DNA of 64,000 nucleotides from Candidatus Zixiibacteriota bacterium (GTDB lineage Bacteria > Zixibacteria > MSB-5A5 > JAABVY01), in NCBI GenBank assembly GCA_011056555.1, contig DSEQ01000033.1, positions 124,001-188,000 on the forward strand, read 5' to 3'. This document shows, one piece after another, positions 9,030 to 18,106 of this stretch. A model generated the notes under the pieces. It worked only from the letters and a program-made list of their open reading frames with translations, had not been told where the DNA came from and made no database searches. Every line of letters starts with the position of its first letter. Position 1 is the stretch's first letter. Position numbers and translations under genes: made by a program.

Positions 9030-10375
9030 AAGATTTTGAAAAAGATTTCGAGAAATATCTGAACCTCTATCTCGACGGCCGTCTGGATCATAAAGATGCC
9101 GGGGAATTCGAAAAATTCCTGGCCGAAAATCCGGAGAAAGCCGGTGAGCTGGAGGCATATAAGAACCTGGATCACACCGCCAAAAGCGAATCCCTGCCGG
9201 AACTTCCCGAGGGATACTGGGAGGGCCTGGAATCGCGCATAAATAAGCGGGTCCAACAGATTCCGGAATACAAAAGCTCCTGGGTGGGATTCAAGGAAAA
9301 GTACTTCTCATTCAACAAGTTTATGAAAATCGCCGCTTCTGCCACTGTAATTGTGATGGCATTTCTGGTGAGCTGGCACCTGATCAGGGGCTTCCGTGTC
9401 CTCGATACCGCCGGGGATGAAGTTCTTGGAATGCAGCGTAGCCCGGCGGTTCTCGACCTGGGAGAGGAGCCGCCCTCAGCAGATACGGAAAGACGTTACC
9501 GGGGCCCGGTTGATTCTGCCATCGCTCTGAAACCTGAAACCGTAACCGTTTCGGCTGAGGAATTGGAACTAAGCGGGGCTGTTGAGGATGAAGTCGGGGA
9601 TTTAGCCAAAACTGATGAAACCCCGCCGCCACCCTCACAGCTATCTGAGAAAGAGGCTGGAACGGACGAGATCACTTTCGAACAGAAAAAAGAAAAAGCA
9701 ATGAAGGCTATCCCCAGGGAGCAGGCTGATAAGCAGAGCCGTCAGGACATAACTCTGGCACAGCCCGAGGGGGAGATAGTCTCCCCGGAAATAGCTGTTC
9801 CGGTCATGCCGGACTCGCTTTCCATTGAAATCCCGAGGCCGGACTCCGAGTTTAAGCAAAGCACTTTGTATCAGAATTACGCCGATGATGTTATCCCGGC
9901 CGAGGACACTGCGGTGCCCAGAGAGGGTGAGGAGAGGCTGGATATCTTCGAAGCCGAGATGGGCGTTCTAAGAAGCGATTTGGCGGAGAAGGAACTGGAA
10001 CTCGACGACTTCCCGTATCTGGCTATGGATGAATATTCATTTACAAAGCCGGTCTTATCCGGTTATATGGATGCCGCTCCGGGCAAAGCTGCCATGCCCG
10101 CACCTGTTTTAGTTCAAAGCGAGTTACAGCAACTGCGCACTGAGGGGGACAGCCTGATCGAAGCCTATAATGTCGAATCGAATCCTGACATAAAAGCCGC
10201 GCTGTTCAATGAAATTATCGATAAATCTCTGGAGATTGTAAAAATTAGCAAAGCGGAAGAGGACATGAACAGGGCGGAACTGATAATAAAGCGCGCCATG
10301 GAGAGCCGCCTGATCGGCTTCCCTCAATATAAGGCCTATAATGACTCTCTGCGCTTGTATATGAGGGAGAAGTAA
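9026..10375 (+). CDS. Probable membrane-anchored anti-sigma factor with long extracytoplasmic region
   Basis: 449 aa. Residues 1-~75 are a short acidic cytoplasmic helix bundle (YLNLYLDGRLDHKDAGEFEKFL, like the start of many anti-sigma domains, here without a visible zinc HxxxCxxC motif). One membrane segment lies at about 98-115 (IAASATVIVMAFLVSW). The remaining ~330 residues are Pro/Glu-rich, low in predicted folded structure until a helical C-terminal part (~365-449). It is translationally coupled to the ECF sigma gene. The function as sigma-binding partner is inferred from position and topology; the long exported part could be the sensor. Confidence 0.7.
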   Translation: MKDFEKDFEKYLNLYLDGRLDHKDAGEFEKFLAENPEKAGELEAYKNLDHTAKSESLPELPEGYWEGLESRINKRVQQIPEYKSSWVGFKEKYFSFNKFMKIAASATVIVMAFLVSWHLIRGFRVLDTAGDEVLGMQRSPAVLDLGEEPPSADTERRYRGPVDSAIALKPETVTVSAEELELSGAVEDEVGDLAKTDETPPPPSQLSEKEAGTDEITFEQKKEKAMKAIPREQADKQSRQDITLAQPEGEIVSPEIAVPVMPDSLSIEIPRPDSEFKQSTLYQNYADDVIPAEDTAVPREGEERLDIFEAEMGVLRSDLAEKELELDDFPYLAMDEYSFTKPVLSGYMDAAPGKAAMPAPVLVQSELQQLRTEGDSLIEAYNVESNPDIKAALFNEIIDKSLEIVKISKAEEDMNRAELIIKRAMESRLIGFPQYKAYNDSLRLYMREK

Positions 10376-10395
10376 GCATCCAGCTCTCTTACGTA

Positions 10396-10430
10396 TTGAC
10401 ACAGACATTGAGATTTTTTACCATTAAATA
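10396..10430 (+). promoter_or_regulatory. Leaderless-type promoter of pcm
   Basis: TTGACA (10396-10401), 17-base spacer, TACCAT (10419-10424). The ATG is 5 bases beyond the -10 element, at the expected start site. No ribosome-binding site is present. Confidence 0.6.
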
Positions 10431-11170
10431 TGAGAATATTGCTATCTTTTGTAATTATATTTGCCCTGCTGGCGGCAGCATGTAAATCAAAGGAGGAGGC
10501 TGCTGATACCGTGAATGATAACAGGGAAAATATTGATAAATATTATGAAGAACGCATCCGTATGGTGGAGAACCAGATCAAACGCCGCGGTATTGAAGAC
10601 AGCGCGGTTCTGGAGGCCATGCGTTCGGTGCCGCGTCACCTTTTTGTGCCCGAAGCCTACCGCCCCCGTGCATACGAGGACGGTCCTCTTCCGATCGGTA
10701 ATAACCAGACAATCTCACAGCCCTATATTGTAGCTTTAATGACAGAGCTTCTCGATCTTCAGCCGGGAGAGAGGGTTCTTGAAGTTGGCACCGGTTCCGG
10801 CTATCAGGCCGCTGTGCTGGCCGAGATCGCCGATTCGGTTTATACGATCGAAATTGTCAAACCACTCGCCGACAGGGCCGGAGAGATTCTCGATTCAATC
10901 GGTTACAATAATATAAAAGTGATGCATGGTGATGGTTATCAGGGCTACGAAGAAGCTGCGCCCTATGATGCTATCATCGTAACTGCTGCCCCCGATCATG
11001 TCCCCCAGCCTCTTATCGATCAGCTCGCCATGGGCGGGCGTCTGGTGATTCCGGTGGGAAGTATCTACCAGTACCTGACGCTGTATGAAAAGACCGAGGA
11101 CGGTCTTAAAAAGAAAACCGGTATAGCCGTCCGTTTCGTGCCCATGACCGGAAAAGCTCAGGAAAAATAA
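10430..11170 (+). CDS. pcm: Protein-L-isoaspartate O-methyltransferase with lipoprotein signal
   Basis: Methylates L-isoaspartyl residues in damaged proteins using S-adenosylmethionine. The family core is clear: RMVENQIKRRGI, VPRHLFVPEAYRPRAYED, the conserved PIGNNQTISQPYIVALM segment, and the SAM loop VLEVGTGSGYQAAVLAEI. Unlike the usual cytosolic enzyme, the protein begins with a lipoprotein signal (hydrophobic stretch ending LLAAAC, Cys at residue 18) and a short charged linker before the enzyme domain. This implies anchoring outside the cytoplasmic membrane. Hairpins downstream (11274-11342) end the transcript. Confidence 0.9.
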   Translation: MRILLSFVIIFALLAAACKSKEEAADTVNDNRENIDKYYEERIRMVENQIKRRGIEDSAVLEAMRSVPRHLFVPEAYRPRAYEDGPLPIGNNQTISQPYIVALMTELLDLQPGERVLEVGTGSGYQAAVLAEIADSVYTIEIVKPLADRAGEILDSIGYNNIKVMHGDGYQGYEEAAPYDAIIVTAAPDHVPQPLIDQLAMGGRLVIPVGSIYQYLTLYEKTEDGLKKKTGIAVRFVPMTGKAQEK

Positions 11171-11273
11171 TATCTGCAGATATCCTTCCTGTTTCTTAAC
11201 TGTTTTAGTTGACTCTGTTTTTGTGTGTGTTAATTTAAAACCGACTGCTTTGATAATATGCTATCCATTGATT

Positions 11274-11295
11274 ATGCCGAAATGGAATTCGGCAT
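11274..11295 (+). repeat. Perfect hairpin downstream of pcm
   Basis: ATGCCGAA (11274-11281), 6-base loop, TTCGGCAT (11288-11295). There is no T-run after it; it could stabilise the mRNA end or act with the terminator that follows. Confidence 0.5.
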
Positions 11296-11307
11296 CATGG
11301 TTATTGA

Positions 11308-11342
11308 GTACTGCCGGATAGGGATGTCCGGCAGTACTTTTA
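11308..11342 (+). terminator. Strong intrinsic terminator between pcm and pspC
   Basis: 11-bp perfect stem GTACTGCCGGA (11308-11318) and TCCGGCAGTAC (11327-11337) with an 8-base loop, followed by TTTTAT. Confidence 0.85.
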
Positions 11343-11424
11343 TCTTGACTCTTGCGCCACAATGATGTTTCTGTAACAAACGGGAATCCCCTCCGTATAG
11401 CATGTTAATGAACGAGGAGGAGTA

Positions 11425-11814
11425 ATGAAGAAACTTTACAGGTCAAGGGAATCGAATATCATAGCAGGGGTCTGCGGCGGTTTCGGTGAGTATTTCAATA
11501 TCGATCCGGTAATCGTGCGCATCATATTCCTGCTTCTGATCCCGGCCGGGGGTACCGGAATAATCGCCTATATCATAGCCTGGATAATAGTGCCTCTGCG
11601 TCCTGTCAACGAGGTTGCGCAACCGCCCTCAAAGGAGCAGAGCGAGGCGATGATGAAATACCTTCCGGGACTGGCGCTGATAATTATTGGGGCCGCCTTT
11701 CTGATCACGCGAATATGGGGATGGCTGTCGTTCGGGCATATCTGGCCGGCCGCATTGATCGTAATCGGGGCATTTCTAATTTACCGAGCCGTAGGCTCAA
11801 AAAAGGAGCAGTAA
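11425..11814 (+). CDS. PspC-domain membrane protein
   Basis: 129 aa. The first 60 residues are a PspC domain: KKLYRSRESNIIAGVCGGFG, then YFNIDPVIVRIIFLLL and AYIIAWIIVPLRP. Two more membrane segments follow (about 72-90 and 97-118). PspC proteins respond to membrane damage. The ribosome site GAGGAGGAG precedes the ATG. The stop is 1 base before the LiaF-like gene, so the two form an envelope-stress pair, in line with PspC-LiaF combinations in other phyla. Confidence 0.88.
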   Translation: MKKLYRSRESNIIAGVCGGFGEYFNIDPVIVRIIFLLLIPAGGTGIIAYIIAWIIVPLRPVNEVAQPPSKEQSEAMMKYLPGLALIIIGAAFLITRIWGWLSFGHIWPAALIVIGAFLIYRAVGSKKEQ

Positions 11815-11815
11815 G

Positions 11816-12721
11816 ATGCATGCGGGTAGCCTTAACTGGGGTCTGATTTTCATTATCGTTGGCCTGGTCGCACTGGGATGGACCACGGGCCGTCTGCCGG
11901 CCGAGGTCTTCATGCGCTTGTGGGACCTGTGGCCGGTGCTCCTGATCGCGATAGGGATCCAGATGATCTTTTCCAAGACCAAACTGGCCGGATTTGCTTA
12001 TCTTTCGTCGATACTGATTATTCTGGCTGCGGCCTACGCTGTTTCTCCATACTGGCAGCAGGTTACGACAGGGGAAAGCCTGGAGCGCGAGTCCGGGACA
12101 ATCGAGGATAAAGTCAGCGAGGAAGCCGGAATACTGGAGGTGAATGCTGAATTCTCATACAGGGATTTTACGCTGGATGACCGGGCCGGCTCTGAAATAG
12201 AATTCAGGTATGACCATGAAGCCCTGAGACCTCAATATTCGTTTAGGGTTGATGATGGCAGGTCAACACTCCGGCTGGACCACCAGGAATACAGGTGGCT
12301 CAAGATCTTCAAGAAAGACGAACTTCCCCTGTGGAAACTCAATCTTCCCGGCCATATCCCTCTCGATCTTTACCTGAGAGCGGAGAAGGGCTACTGCTAT
12401 CTCAGGATGGCTGATTTAGACGTCCATTCTCTCGATCTGGATTGCGAACGTTGTTATGATGTGGTGTTGCAGTTTGGTAAGAAAATTCCCTCCGAGCCGG
12501 TTTTGCTCGATCTGAATAAATCCAAGCTCAGAGTGGAAATGGCGGAGGCATATAACGTGGTTATTCGCGATGGCTCCCTTCTGCCGTTTTATCTGACCGA
12601 GGATCTGGGGTATTTTGAGATGGGAGATGATCTGGTTGCGGATACCTTAATTCCCCCGGACAGCGCCCTGGTTCTCGATATTGCACCCGGCCTCAGGGAA
12701 TTGATTATCAACAGGAGATAG
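11816..12721 (+). CDS. LiaF-like / DUF5668 membrane protein
   Basis: 301 aa. The N-terminus has the repeated membrane pattern NWGLIFIIVGLVALGW, FMRLWDLWPVLLIAIGIQMIF (a DUF5668/LiaI-F-like hairpin) and a third segment FAYLSSILIILAAAYAVS. From about residue 90 the rest is soluble, beta-rich and probably outside the membrane, as in LiaF-type stress proteins (self-hydrophilic strands such as GILEVNAEFSYRDFTLDDRA). It follows pspC by one base. The assignment to the family is by architecture; the signal is unknown. Confidence 0.7.
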   Translation: MHAGSLNWGLIFIIVGLVALGWTTGRLPAEVFMRLWDLWPVLLIAIGIQMIFSKTKLAGFAYLSSILIILAAAYAVSPYWQQVTTGESLERESGTIEDKVSEEAGILEVNAEFSYRDFTLDDRAGSEIEFRYDHEALRPQYSFRVDDGRSTLRLDHQEYRWLKIFKKDELPLWKLNLPGHIPLDLYLRAEKGYCYLRMADLDVHSLDLDCERCYDVVLQFGKKIPSEPVLLDLNKSKLRVEMAEAYNVVIRDGSLLPFYLTEDLGYFEMGDDLVADTLIPPDSALVLDIAPGLRELIINRR

Positions 12722-12880
12722 AGGCGGTTATATTTTTGCTGATCTTTTTTGAATCCGCAACGGCGGATTGCTGTTATAATATGCAAAAATGAACACTTAT
12801 CGGATTATACAGTTTCTATGGATGCGTCCTCACGAACCGCAGCTCTAATTAGCATACCCATTTAGCCGATAGAGGAATAT

Positions 12881-14563
12881 ATGAAGAGCAAGATTATCAT
12901 CATCAGCCTTTCCCTGATTCTTATGTTTGCATTGTCCGGCATTTTGCTTACCGGGCAGGATTACAGGCCGGGGGGAGATCAGCAGAAATACTGGGTCTTT
13001 TTCAGAGATAAGGGAGAGCTGTCAGAGCAAGAACTGGATGCCAGACTGGATGCGTTACAGAAACGTGCGACTGTCCCGAATCTGCGCAAGCGTGCTGTGG
13101 TCCAGGCGCAGCAGCGCCTCTTTGATTATTCTGACCTCAATGTTCATGAGCCATATCTCGACAGCTTGAAATCTTTGGGTGTTGAAATTCACCGCACGAC
13201 TAAATGGCTGAATGCCGCATCGGTAAGCGCTGATCAGGCATTAATAGACAATCTCCCATCGTTAGACTTTGTTGATTCAGTCAGACCTGTAATGACCTAC
13301 ACACGCGATATTCCCGAATATCACGGTCCCGGTGAGGTATTGCCCAAGATCGAACAGACCTTTGATCTGGATTACGGACAGTCTTTCGAGCAGCTCCAGC
13401 AGATAGGCGTACCGGCTGTGCATAACATTGGATTCAGCGGGGAGGGAGTGCTGATTGGTGTCTTTGACACCGGTTTTGATCCATCCCATCCAGCCTTCCT
13501 TGATATGGATATCGAGGCCACCTATGATTTCATCAATGACGACACTGATGTAAGGGATGATTACGATCTCCAGCGCTCGCATGGCACTTCAGTATTGTCC
13601 GTCATTGGCGGCTATGCACCGGGCGAATTAATTGGACCGGCTTATAATGCTACATACTGCCTGGCAAAGACTGAGATCGTGAATCTGGAAATAGAGATCG
13701 AGGAAGACAATTTTATAGCTGCTCTTGAATGGGCTGATTCTATTGGCTGCCGCATAGTCTCCTCATCTTTGGGATATATTCTGTGGTATACCAAGGATGA
13801 CCTGGACGGCAATACTGCACTTATTACCATCGCCTCCGATCTGGCTGCGCAGAAGGGTATGAATGTTATAGTGGCGGCCGGTAATGAGGGTCCGGAAGCT
13901 ACTACAATATTGACCCCCGCTGATGGCGACTATGTTTTGGCGATCGGCGGAGTTTTGATTAATGACGAGATCTGGTATTCATCCTCGCGCGGTCCAACTG
14001 CCGATGGACGGATTAAGCCTGATGTGTGCGCCAATAGCTCGAATGTCTATGTGGCCAGTTATGTGGGCGGCTATAGGCGAAGCAGCGGAACATCATATGC
14101 CGCGCCATTAGCGGCCGGAGCGGCAGCCCTTTTGATCGAGAGTGATCCAACTCTGACCTCATTCGACGTTATCGAGGGTATGCGCTCCAGTGCGCGGCAG
14201 GTTGGAGGTGTCTCATATCCCAATAATGCTTATGGTTATGGTATAGTCGATGTTCAGACAGCGATCGGTTTTGAGCCGCCTGAGTTTGAGACCGCCATTC
14301 TCGCCTTCCCCAACCCGTTCCAAAATAATATTCAGGTGAATGTCAAGATAGAAGGCGCCGGAAGAACCCGGGTCAGCATACATACTTTGGATGGTATACA
14401 GGTCTGGAAGGATGAGAAGGATGTCAGCGGCCCCGATGTGGTTTTCAGCTGGAATGGCCGCAATGTCAAGGGTGAGGATCTGGCCAACGGTGTTTACCTG
14501 ATGTACGTGGAAGGTCCCGGAGTTGAGGATGTGGTCAAATTGGTGAAGGTAAATCCGGAATAG
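12881..14563 (+). CDS. Secreted subtilisin-like serine protease (S8) with FlgD-type C-terminal domain
   Basis: 560 aa. Signal peptide (residues 1-~25), a pro-region, then an S8 catalytic domain with the full triad: Asp196 in GVFDTGFDPSHPAF, His234 in RSHGTSVLSVIGG, Ser405 in SSGTSYAAPLAAGAAAL; the oxyanion Asn lies in VAAGNEGPE. Residues ~470-560 form a FlgD-like tail of the Por-secretion type (AFPNPFQNNIQVNVKIEGAG, then WNGRNVKGEDLANGVYLMYV). This implies export and surface attachment or release. The ribosome site is GAGGAATAT before the ATG. Monocistronic. Confidence 0.92.
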   Translation: MKSKIIIISLSLILMFALSGILLTGQDYRPGGDQQKYWVFFRDKGELSEQELDARLDALQKRATVPNLRKRAVVQAQQRLFDYSDLNVHEPYLDSLKSLGVEIHRTTKWLNAASVSADQALIDNLPSLDFVDSVRPVMTYTRDIPEYHGPGEVLPKIEQTFDLDYGQSFEQLQQIGVPAVHNIGFSGEGVLIGVFDTGFDPSHPAFLDMDIEATYDFINDDTDVRDDYDLQRSHGTSVLSVIGGYAPGELIGPAYNATYCLAKTEIVNLEIEIEEDNFIAALEWADSIGCRIVSSSLGYILWYTKDDLDGNTALITIASDLAAQKGMNVIVAAGNEGPEATTILTPADGDYVLAIGGVLINDEIWYSSSRGPTADGRIKPDVCANSSNVYVASYVGGYRRSSGTSYAAPLAAGAAALLIESDPTLTSFDVIEGMRSSARQVGGVSYPNNAYGYGIVDVQTAIGFEPPEFETAILAFPNPFQNNIQVNVKIEGAGRTRVSIHTLDGIQVWKDEKDVSGPDVVFSWNGRNVKGEDLANGVYLMYVEGPGVEDVVKLVKVNPE

Positions 14564-14579
14564 CATATTATTTACGATT

Positions 14580-15221
14580 TCAAATTCCAGTATGAGGGAA
14601 TACTTGATATATGCGTAAGTCGTGACCTTTAGGTAATTTGTTATTTAGTTCGCACCGCAGTTTTGCAGAAAACGATCCGCCAGCGGCATCACAAAAGGTT
14701 TTACACCGTTCATTAAAGAAAGTGAGGCTAAGGTTAATTTCCTCTGATTTTTCCATATCAAAGAATTCCTTTAATCCATTACTCTCTTTTTTCATATATG
14801 CAGACATTTCTGAATCGGTCAAATAAACAAGAAGTCTGATCCCTTGTTTCTCCAAACGAAACTCGAGTAATCGCCTGATATCATTAAACAATTGCCCCGT
14901 TTTGTTTGGTCTGGGTGAATTTTTGCCGCTGGGAATGCTTCTGTGATATTTAAACTCGATGACTATTTGCTGTTTTTCATAGTCTGAGATGAAAGTATCG
15001 ACCTCTGCGCCGGTAATTCTATTGTGTGGCAGTTCAAGGACAAAATCTTCTGGTTTGAATTGGCCCTTATCGAGGAGTACGGCAAAAAATGTATAGCGAA
15101 CTGAATCTTCTGTTGTAAACACCCCTTTTTCAATGCGCACCTTCAGCAACTCAGCAAATCGCTCGTAGATATGATCCGGTATTGCATGGGCATCCCCGGG
15201 ATTTCTCTCCATTATGCACAT
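14580..15221 (-). CDS. PD-(D/E)XK nuclease-like protein, function unknown
   Basis: About 213 aa. The segment GAEVDTFISDYEKQQIVIEF followed by KYHRS has the D...(I/V)xExK signature of the PD-(D/E)XK nuclease fold (Asp on one strand, Glu-x-Lys on the next). A preceding helix (VRYTFFAVLLDKGQF) fits the fold's start. No methylase or other restriction partner is adjacent, and no conserved family name can be given. ATG at 15221 is preferred over an upstream TTG (15233); ATG 15212 is also possible. The gene and its upstream region are markedly more AT-rich than neighbours and it runs opposite to them, so it may have been acquired. Confidence 0.55.
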   Translation of the reverse strand: MCIMERNPGDAHAIPDHIYERFAELLKVRIEKGVFTTEDSVRYTFFAVLLDKGQFKPEDFVLELPHNRITGAEVDTFISDYEKQQIVIEFKYHRSIPSGKNSPRPNKTGQLFNDIRRLLEFRLEKQGIRLLVYLTDSEMSAYMKKESNGLKEFFDMEKSEEINLSLTFFNERCKTFCDAAGGSFSAKLRCELNNKLPKGHDLRIYQVFPHTGI

Positions 15222-15403
15222 ATAATTACCCAAAATCAGGTGATTTAGTAATCTATAAAATACTTATTTTAGCAAATTAGTGATGTTATACTTTTTTTCG
15301 GTCATTTTTGACCAAAATTGAGCTTGAAATCACTGATTCGGATGTGGCTTTACAACGAATATTTGAAGAAAATCCAAAGTTCAAATAGATTTATACAAAA
15401 CGG

Positions 15404-15433
15404 TTGAAAAAAATTCTGGAAAGTGTATATATA
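15404..15433 (+). promoter_or_regulatory. Sigma-70-type promoter of the first sucC/sucD-like pair
   Basis: TTGAAA (15404-15409), 16-base spacer, TATATA (15426-15431). It gives a leader of about 30 bases with a ribosome site (AAGGAAAAAGG). Confidence 0.6.
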
Positions 15434-15468
15434 CGGCTTGATATTAGCGTCTACGGAAAGGAAAAAGG

Positions 15469-16659
15469 ATGCGCTTATTTGAATTTGAAGCTAAAAAACT
15501 GTTCGCACAAAAGAAAATACCTGTGACCCAGGGCATATTGGCTTCTTCGCCGGAGGATGCGGCTGCGGCCGTGCGTGAACTGGGAGGCGAAGGCGTATTG
15601 AAAGTCCAGATACTCTCGGGCGGCAGAGGAAAAGCAGGCGGTATTAAAAAGGCGGAATCACCTGATGAGGCCTATAAGATTGCCGAGGAGCTTTTTGCCG
15701 CAAAAATCAAGGATTATGAAGTAAAGCAGATCCTGGTTGACCCGCTTCTGGATATCGCCAAAGAATATTATCTGGGCGTAACGATCGATCGTGCCAATTA
15801 CAAGATCGTGTTCATAGCTTCGCCCTCGGGCGGAGTCGATATCGAGGAAGTGGCGCGTACTTCCCCGGAGAAAATATACAAAGAGAAATTTGATATCGAT
15901 GAGAAGATGTATGGTTTCGAGGCCTTTGGAATCGGCAAAAAGCTCGGATTTACAGGCGATAAGCTGAAGGCATCGGTGCCGATTATCCTCGGTCTATATA
16001 ATGCCTTCAAAGCCTACGACTGTAAATTGGCCGAAATAAATCCGCTGATCGAAACCACCGACGGTAAGCTCTGGGCTGCCGATGCAAGGATTTCTGTTGA
16101 TGATGATGCGCTCTTCCGTCATAAAGAACTGGGGGAGATGGGGATCGAGAAACGCCATGAAGAAGGCGAGATGACCGAACGCGAAAAACAGGCACGTGAA
16201 TGGGGCATACCATATCTCGATCTGGAGGGTGATATCGGCATGTTTCCGGGAGGCGCCGGATTCGGGATTATGGGCAACGATTTCATTCATTATTTCGGCG
16301 GCAAACCGGCCAATTTCATGGATTCCGGCGGCGGCCCATCACCGGAGCGTCTGGCGCGCATGCTGATCCTGCTGGACGAAAACCCCAATGTCAAAGCTAT
16401 CTTCGGAGCACGTTTCGGCGGGATTTCTCGTTGCGATGATTTCGCCAAGGGCGTGATACAATTCCTGAGGGAGCATGGCCTGTCCAAGCCCATGGTTGTC
16501 AGGATGACCGGCAATATGTGGCAGGAGGGTGTGCGTCTCTTTGAGGAAGCAAAAGAGGAAACCCCGGAAGTTTTTGAGAAGATCGAGATTCACGGCATTG
16601 AAACTCCGATCGAAGAGATTTCCAAACGAGCGGTGGAACTGGCAAAGGAGGCGGAGTAA
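15469..16659 (+). CDS. Succinyl-CoA ligase beta-subunit homologue (divergent paralogue)
   Basis: 396 aa, SucC family. ATP-grasp domain at the N-terminus (EFEAKKLFAQKKIPV, KVQILSGGRGKAGGIKKA), ligase domain at the C-terminus (PANFMDSGGGPSPERLARML, VKAIFGARFGGISRCDDFAK). It differs from the second SucC of this window: FGARFGGISR replaces the usual (V/F)NIFGGI.R, and the acyl-site loops are unlike it. It could be an ordinary succinyl-CoA ligase, a nucleotide-specific isozyme, or an enzyme for another CoA acid. The YGEYSG motif of citryl-CoA synthetase is absent. The stop overlaps the start of the alpha subunit gene by one base. Confidence 0.85.
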   Translation: MRLFEFEAKKLFAQKKIPVTQGILASSPEDAAAAVRELGGEGVLKVQILSGGRGKAGGIKKAESPDEAYKIAEELFAAKIKDYEVKQILVDPLLDIAKEYYLGVTIDRANYKIVFIASPSGGVDIEEVARTSPEKIYKEKFDIDEKMYGFEAFGIGKKLGFTGDKLKASVPIILGLYNAFKAYDCKLAEINPLIETTDGKLWAADARISVDDDALFRHKELGEMGIEKRHEEGEMTEREKQAREWGIPYLDLEGDIGMFPGGAGFGIMGNDFIHYFGGKPANFMDSGGGPSPERLARMLILLDENPNVKAIFGARFGGISRCDDFAKGVIQFLREHGLSKPMVVRMTGNMWQEGVRLFEEAKEETPEVFEKIEIHGIETPIEEISKRAVELAKEAE

Positions 16660-17525
16660 TGGCTATTCTGGTTGACAAGGATTCAAGGATTCTGGTGCAG
16701 GGTATAACCGGCTCGGCCGGGCAGTTTCATACCAAACGTATGATCGATTACGGGACCCAGATCGTAGGCGGGACCTCTCCCGGCAAGGGCGGTCAGGAGG
16801 TTGAGGGTGTGCCTGTATTTGACACTGTTGATGAATGCATTGATGCCACCGAGGCTGACACCTCAGTCATATTCCTGCCCGCTCCCTTTGTGAAAGAGGC
16901 TGCGATCGAGGCCATCTGGGCCGGAATAAAGTTCGTGGTAGTGATCCCCGAGCATATTCCGATCTTTGATATGATGGAAATCCGCCAGGAAGCCAAAAAA
17001 TACGGCACAACCGTTTTGGGCGGAAATACCGCCGGAATTATCACTCCCGGCGAGGCCAACCTGGGCATCATGCCGGACATAGCCTTCAAGCCGGGGCGTG
17101 TGGGAACTGTTTCCCGTTCAGGCTCATTAACTTACTATGTTGCCGATACTCTCACGCGCTCGGATTATGGCGAAACTACATGTGTCGGTCTGGGTGGTGA
17201 CCCGGTTCTCGGCTCGACTTTTGACGAGATTCTGAAGATGTTCGATGACGATCCCAAGACCAGGGCGGTGGTTATGTGCGGAGAGATCGGCGGGGTCTAT
17301 GAGGAGCGCGCTGCACCTGTGATAAAGAAGCTGAAAACGCCTGTGGTTGTTATGATTGGCGGAGTTTTTGCACCGGCCGGTAAACGCATGGGCCATGCCG
17401 GTGCAATTGTTGAAGGCTCTATGGGTACTGCCCGCAGCAAGCTCCGCATACTGGAGGAGGCGGGAGCCTACCCTGCAAAAACTTTCAGCGAAATCCCACA
17501 GATTTTGAAAGGCCTGAACGTATAA
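16659..17525 (+). CDS. Succinyl-CoA ligase alpha-subunit homologue (divergent paralogue)
   Basis: 288 aa, the partner of the preceding beta-like subunit. The CoA-binding domain is present ([40 protein letters not shown]) and the phosphohistidine loop is intact: His246 in [39 protein letters not shown] replaces the usual GPNCPGII motif (seen at the same place in the second SucD). Ends without any basic tail, in contrast to the second SucD. An intrinsic terminator follows immediately. The true substrate cannot be decided from sequence alone. Confidence 0.85.
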   Translation: MAILVDKDSRILVQGITGSAGQFHTKRMIDYGTQIVGGTSPGKGGQEVEGVPVFDTVDECIDATEADTSVIFLPAPFVKEAAIEAIWAGIKFVVVIPEHIPIFDMMEIRQEAKKYGTTVLGGNTAGIITPGEANLGIMPDIAFKPGRVGTVSRSGSLTYYVADTLTRSDYGETTCVGLGGDPVLGSTFDEILKMFDDDPKTRAVVMCGEIGGVYEERAAPVIKKLKTPVVVMIGGVFAPAGKRMGHAGAIVEGSMGTARSKLRILEEAGAYPAKTFSEIPQILKGLNV

Positions 17526-17533
17526 AGAATAAA

Positions 17534-17560
17534 GGCCGGGCAGAAGTCCGGCTTTGTTTT
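17534..17560 (+). terminator. Intrinsic terminator after the first sucCD-like pair
   Basis: GCCGG (17535-17539), 8-base loop, CCGGC (17548-17552), then TTTGTTTT. Confidence 0.7.
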
Positions 17561-17574
17561 GCGAGGGATACGAG

Positions 17575-18075
17575 ATGGCGGAAATAGTTACTGAACTGGG
17601 ATGGATGAAGCAGCTTCTGACTGAGGAAGAGGTCGGCCATCTGGCAATGTCCGATAACGGCGAGCCGTATGTCGTGCCTATTAATTATGCCTATATGGAC
17701 GGCCGAATTGTCATGCATTGCTCGATAACCGGAAGAAAGATTGACTTGATTAAAAAAAATCCAAATGTCTGCTTTGCGGTCAACAGGCATCCCGACAAAG
17801 TAAAATATCATGCCGAAAAACGCTGTCATTACCGTTACCATTCAGTGATCGTGTACGGTAAGGCAAAGTTCGTTGAGTCAGCCCAGGACCGCCTGACATG
17901 GATCAAACGCTATCGCAAATATTTTAACGATCGCCTGGACTGGAAGATGTTCGAGGATGATGACATAAAAAGCGCTATCAGATGCGGAATCATCTTGATC
18001 GATATCGAGGAGATGACCGGACGCCGCGAAGTGGGGGCGGATGCTAAAGCACACGAGGTTCTGGACAGGAAATAA
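17575..18075 (+). CDS. Pyridoxamine 5'-phosphate oxidase-fold flavoprotein (NimA-like)
   Basis: 166 aa from the ATG at 17575, which follows GCGAGGGATA; a TTG 21 bases upstream is less likely because it lies in the terminator. The split-barrel flavin-binding pattern is visible: LTEEEVGHLAMSDNGEPYVV, then PINYAYMDGRIVMHCS and GRKIDLIKKNPNVCFAVN, then YRYHSVIVYGKAKFVE. This is the order seen in NimA-type and general stress flavoproteins. The C-terminal ITG-R motif (EEMTGRREV) is also common in this group. Physiological substrate unknown. Confidence 0.82.
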   Translation: MAEIVTELGWMKQLLTEEEVGHLAMSDNGEPYVVPINYAYMDGRIVMHCSITGRKIDLIKKNPNVCFAVNRHPDKVKYHAEKRCHYRYHSVIVYGKAKFVESAQDRLTWIKRYRKYFNDRLDWKMFEDDDIKSAIRCGIILIDIEEMTGRREVGADAKAHEVLDRK

Positions 18076-18089
18076 ATTGGTACTATAAT
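18062..18089 (+). promoter_or_regulatory. Possible promoter for the small Cys-rich protein
   Basis: TGGACA (18062-18067), 16-base spacer and a perfect TATAAT (18084-18089). It would start about 11 bases before the ATG at 18107 and overlaps the end of the upstream gene. Confidence 0.4.
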
Positions 18090-18106
18090 TCGATTGCAGT
18101 AAAGAC

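Noticed and set aside
15469-17525. Citryl-CoA synthetase (CcsA/CcsB) for a reductive TCA cycle
   Set aside because: The characteristic YGEYSG-type region is not seen; the pair resembles SucCD more, so I left the substrate open.
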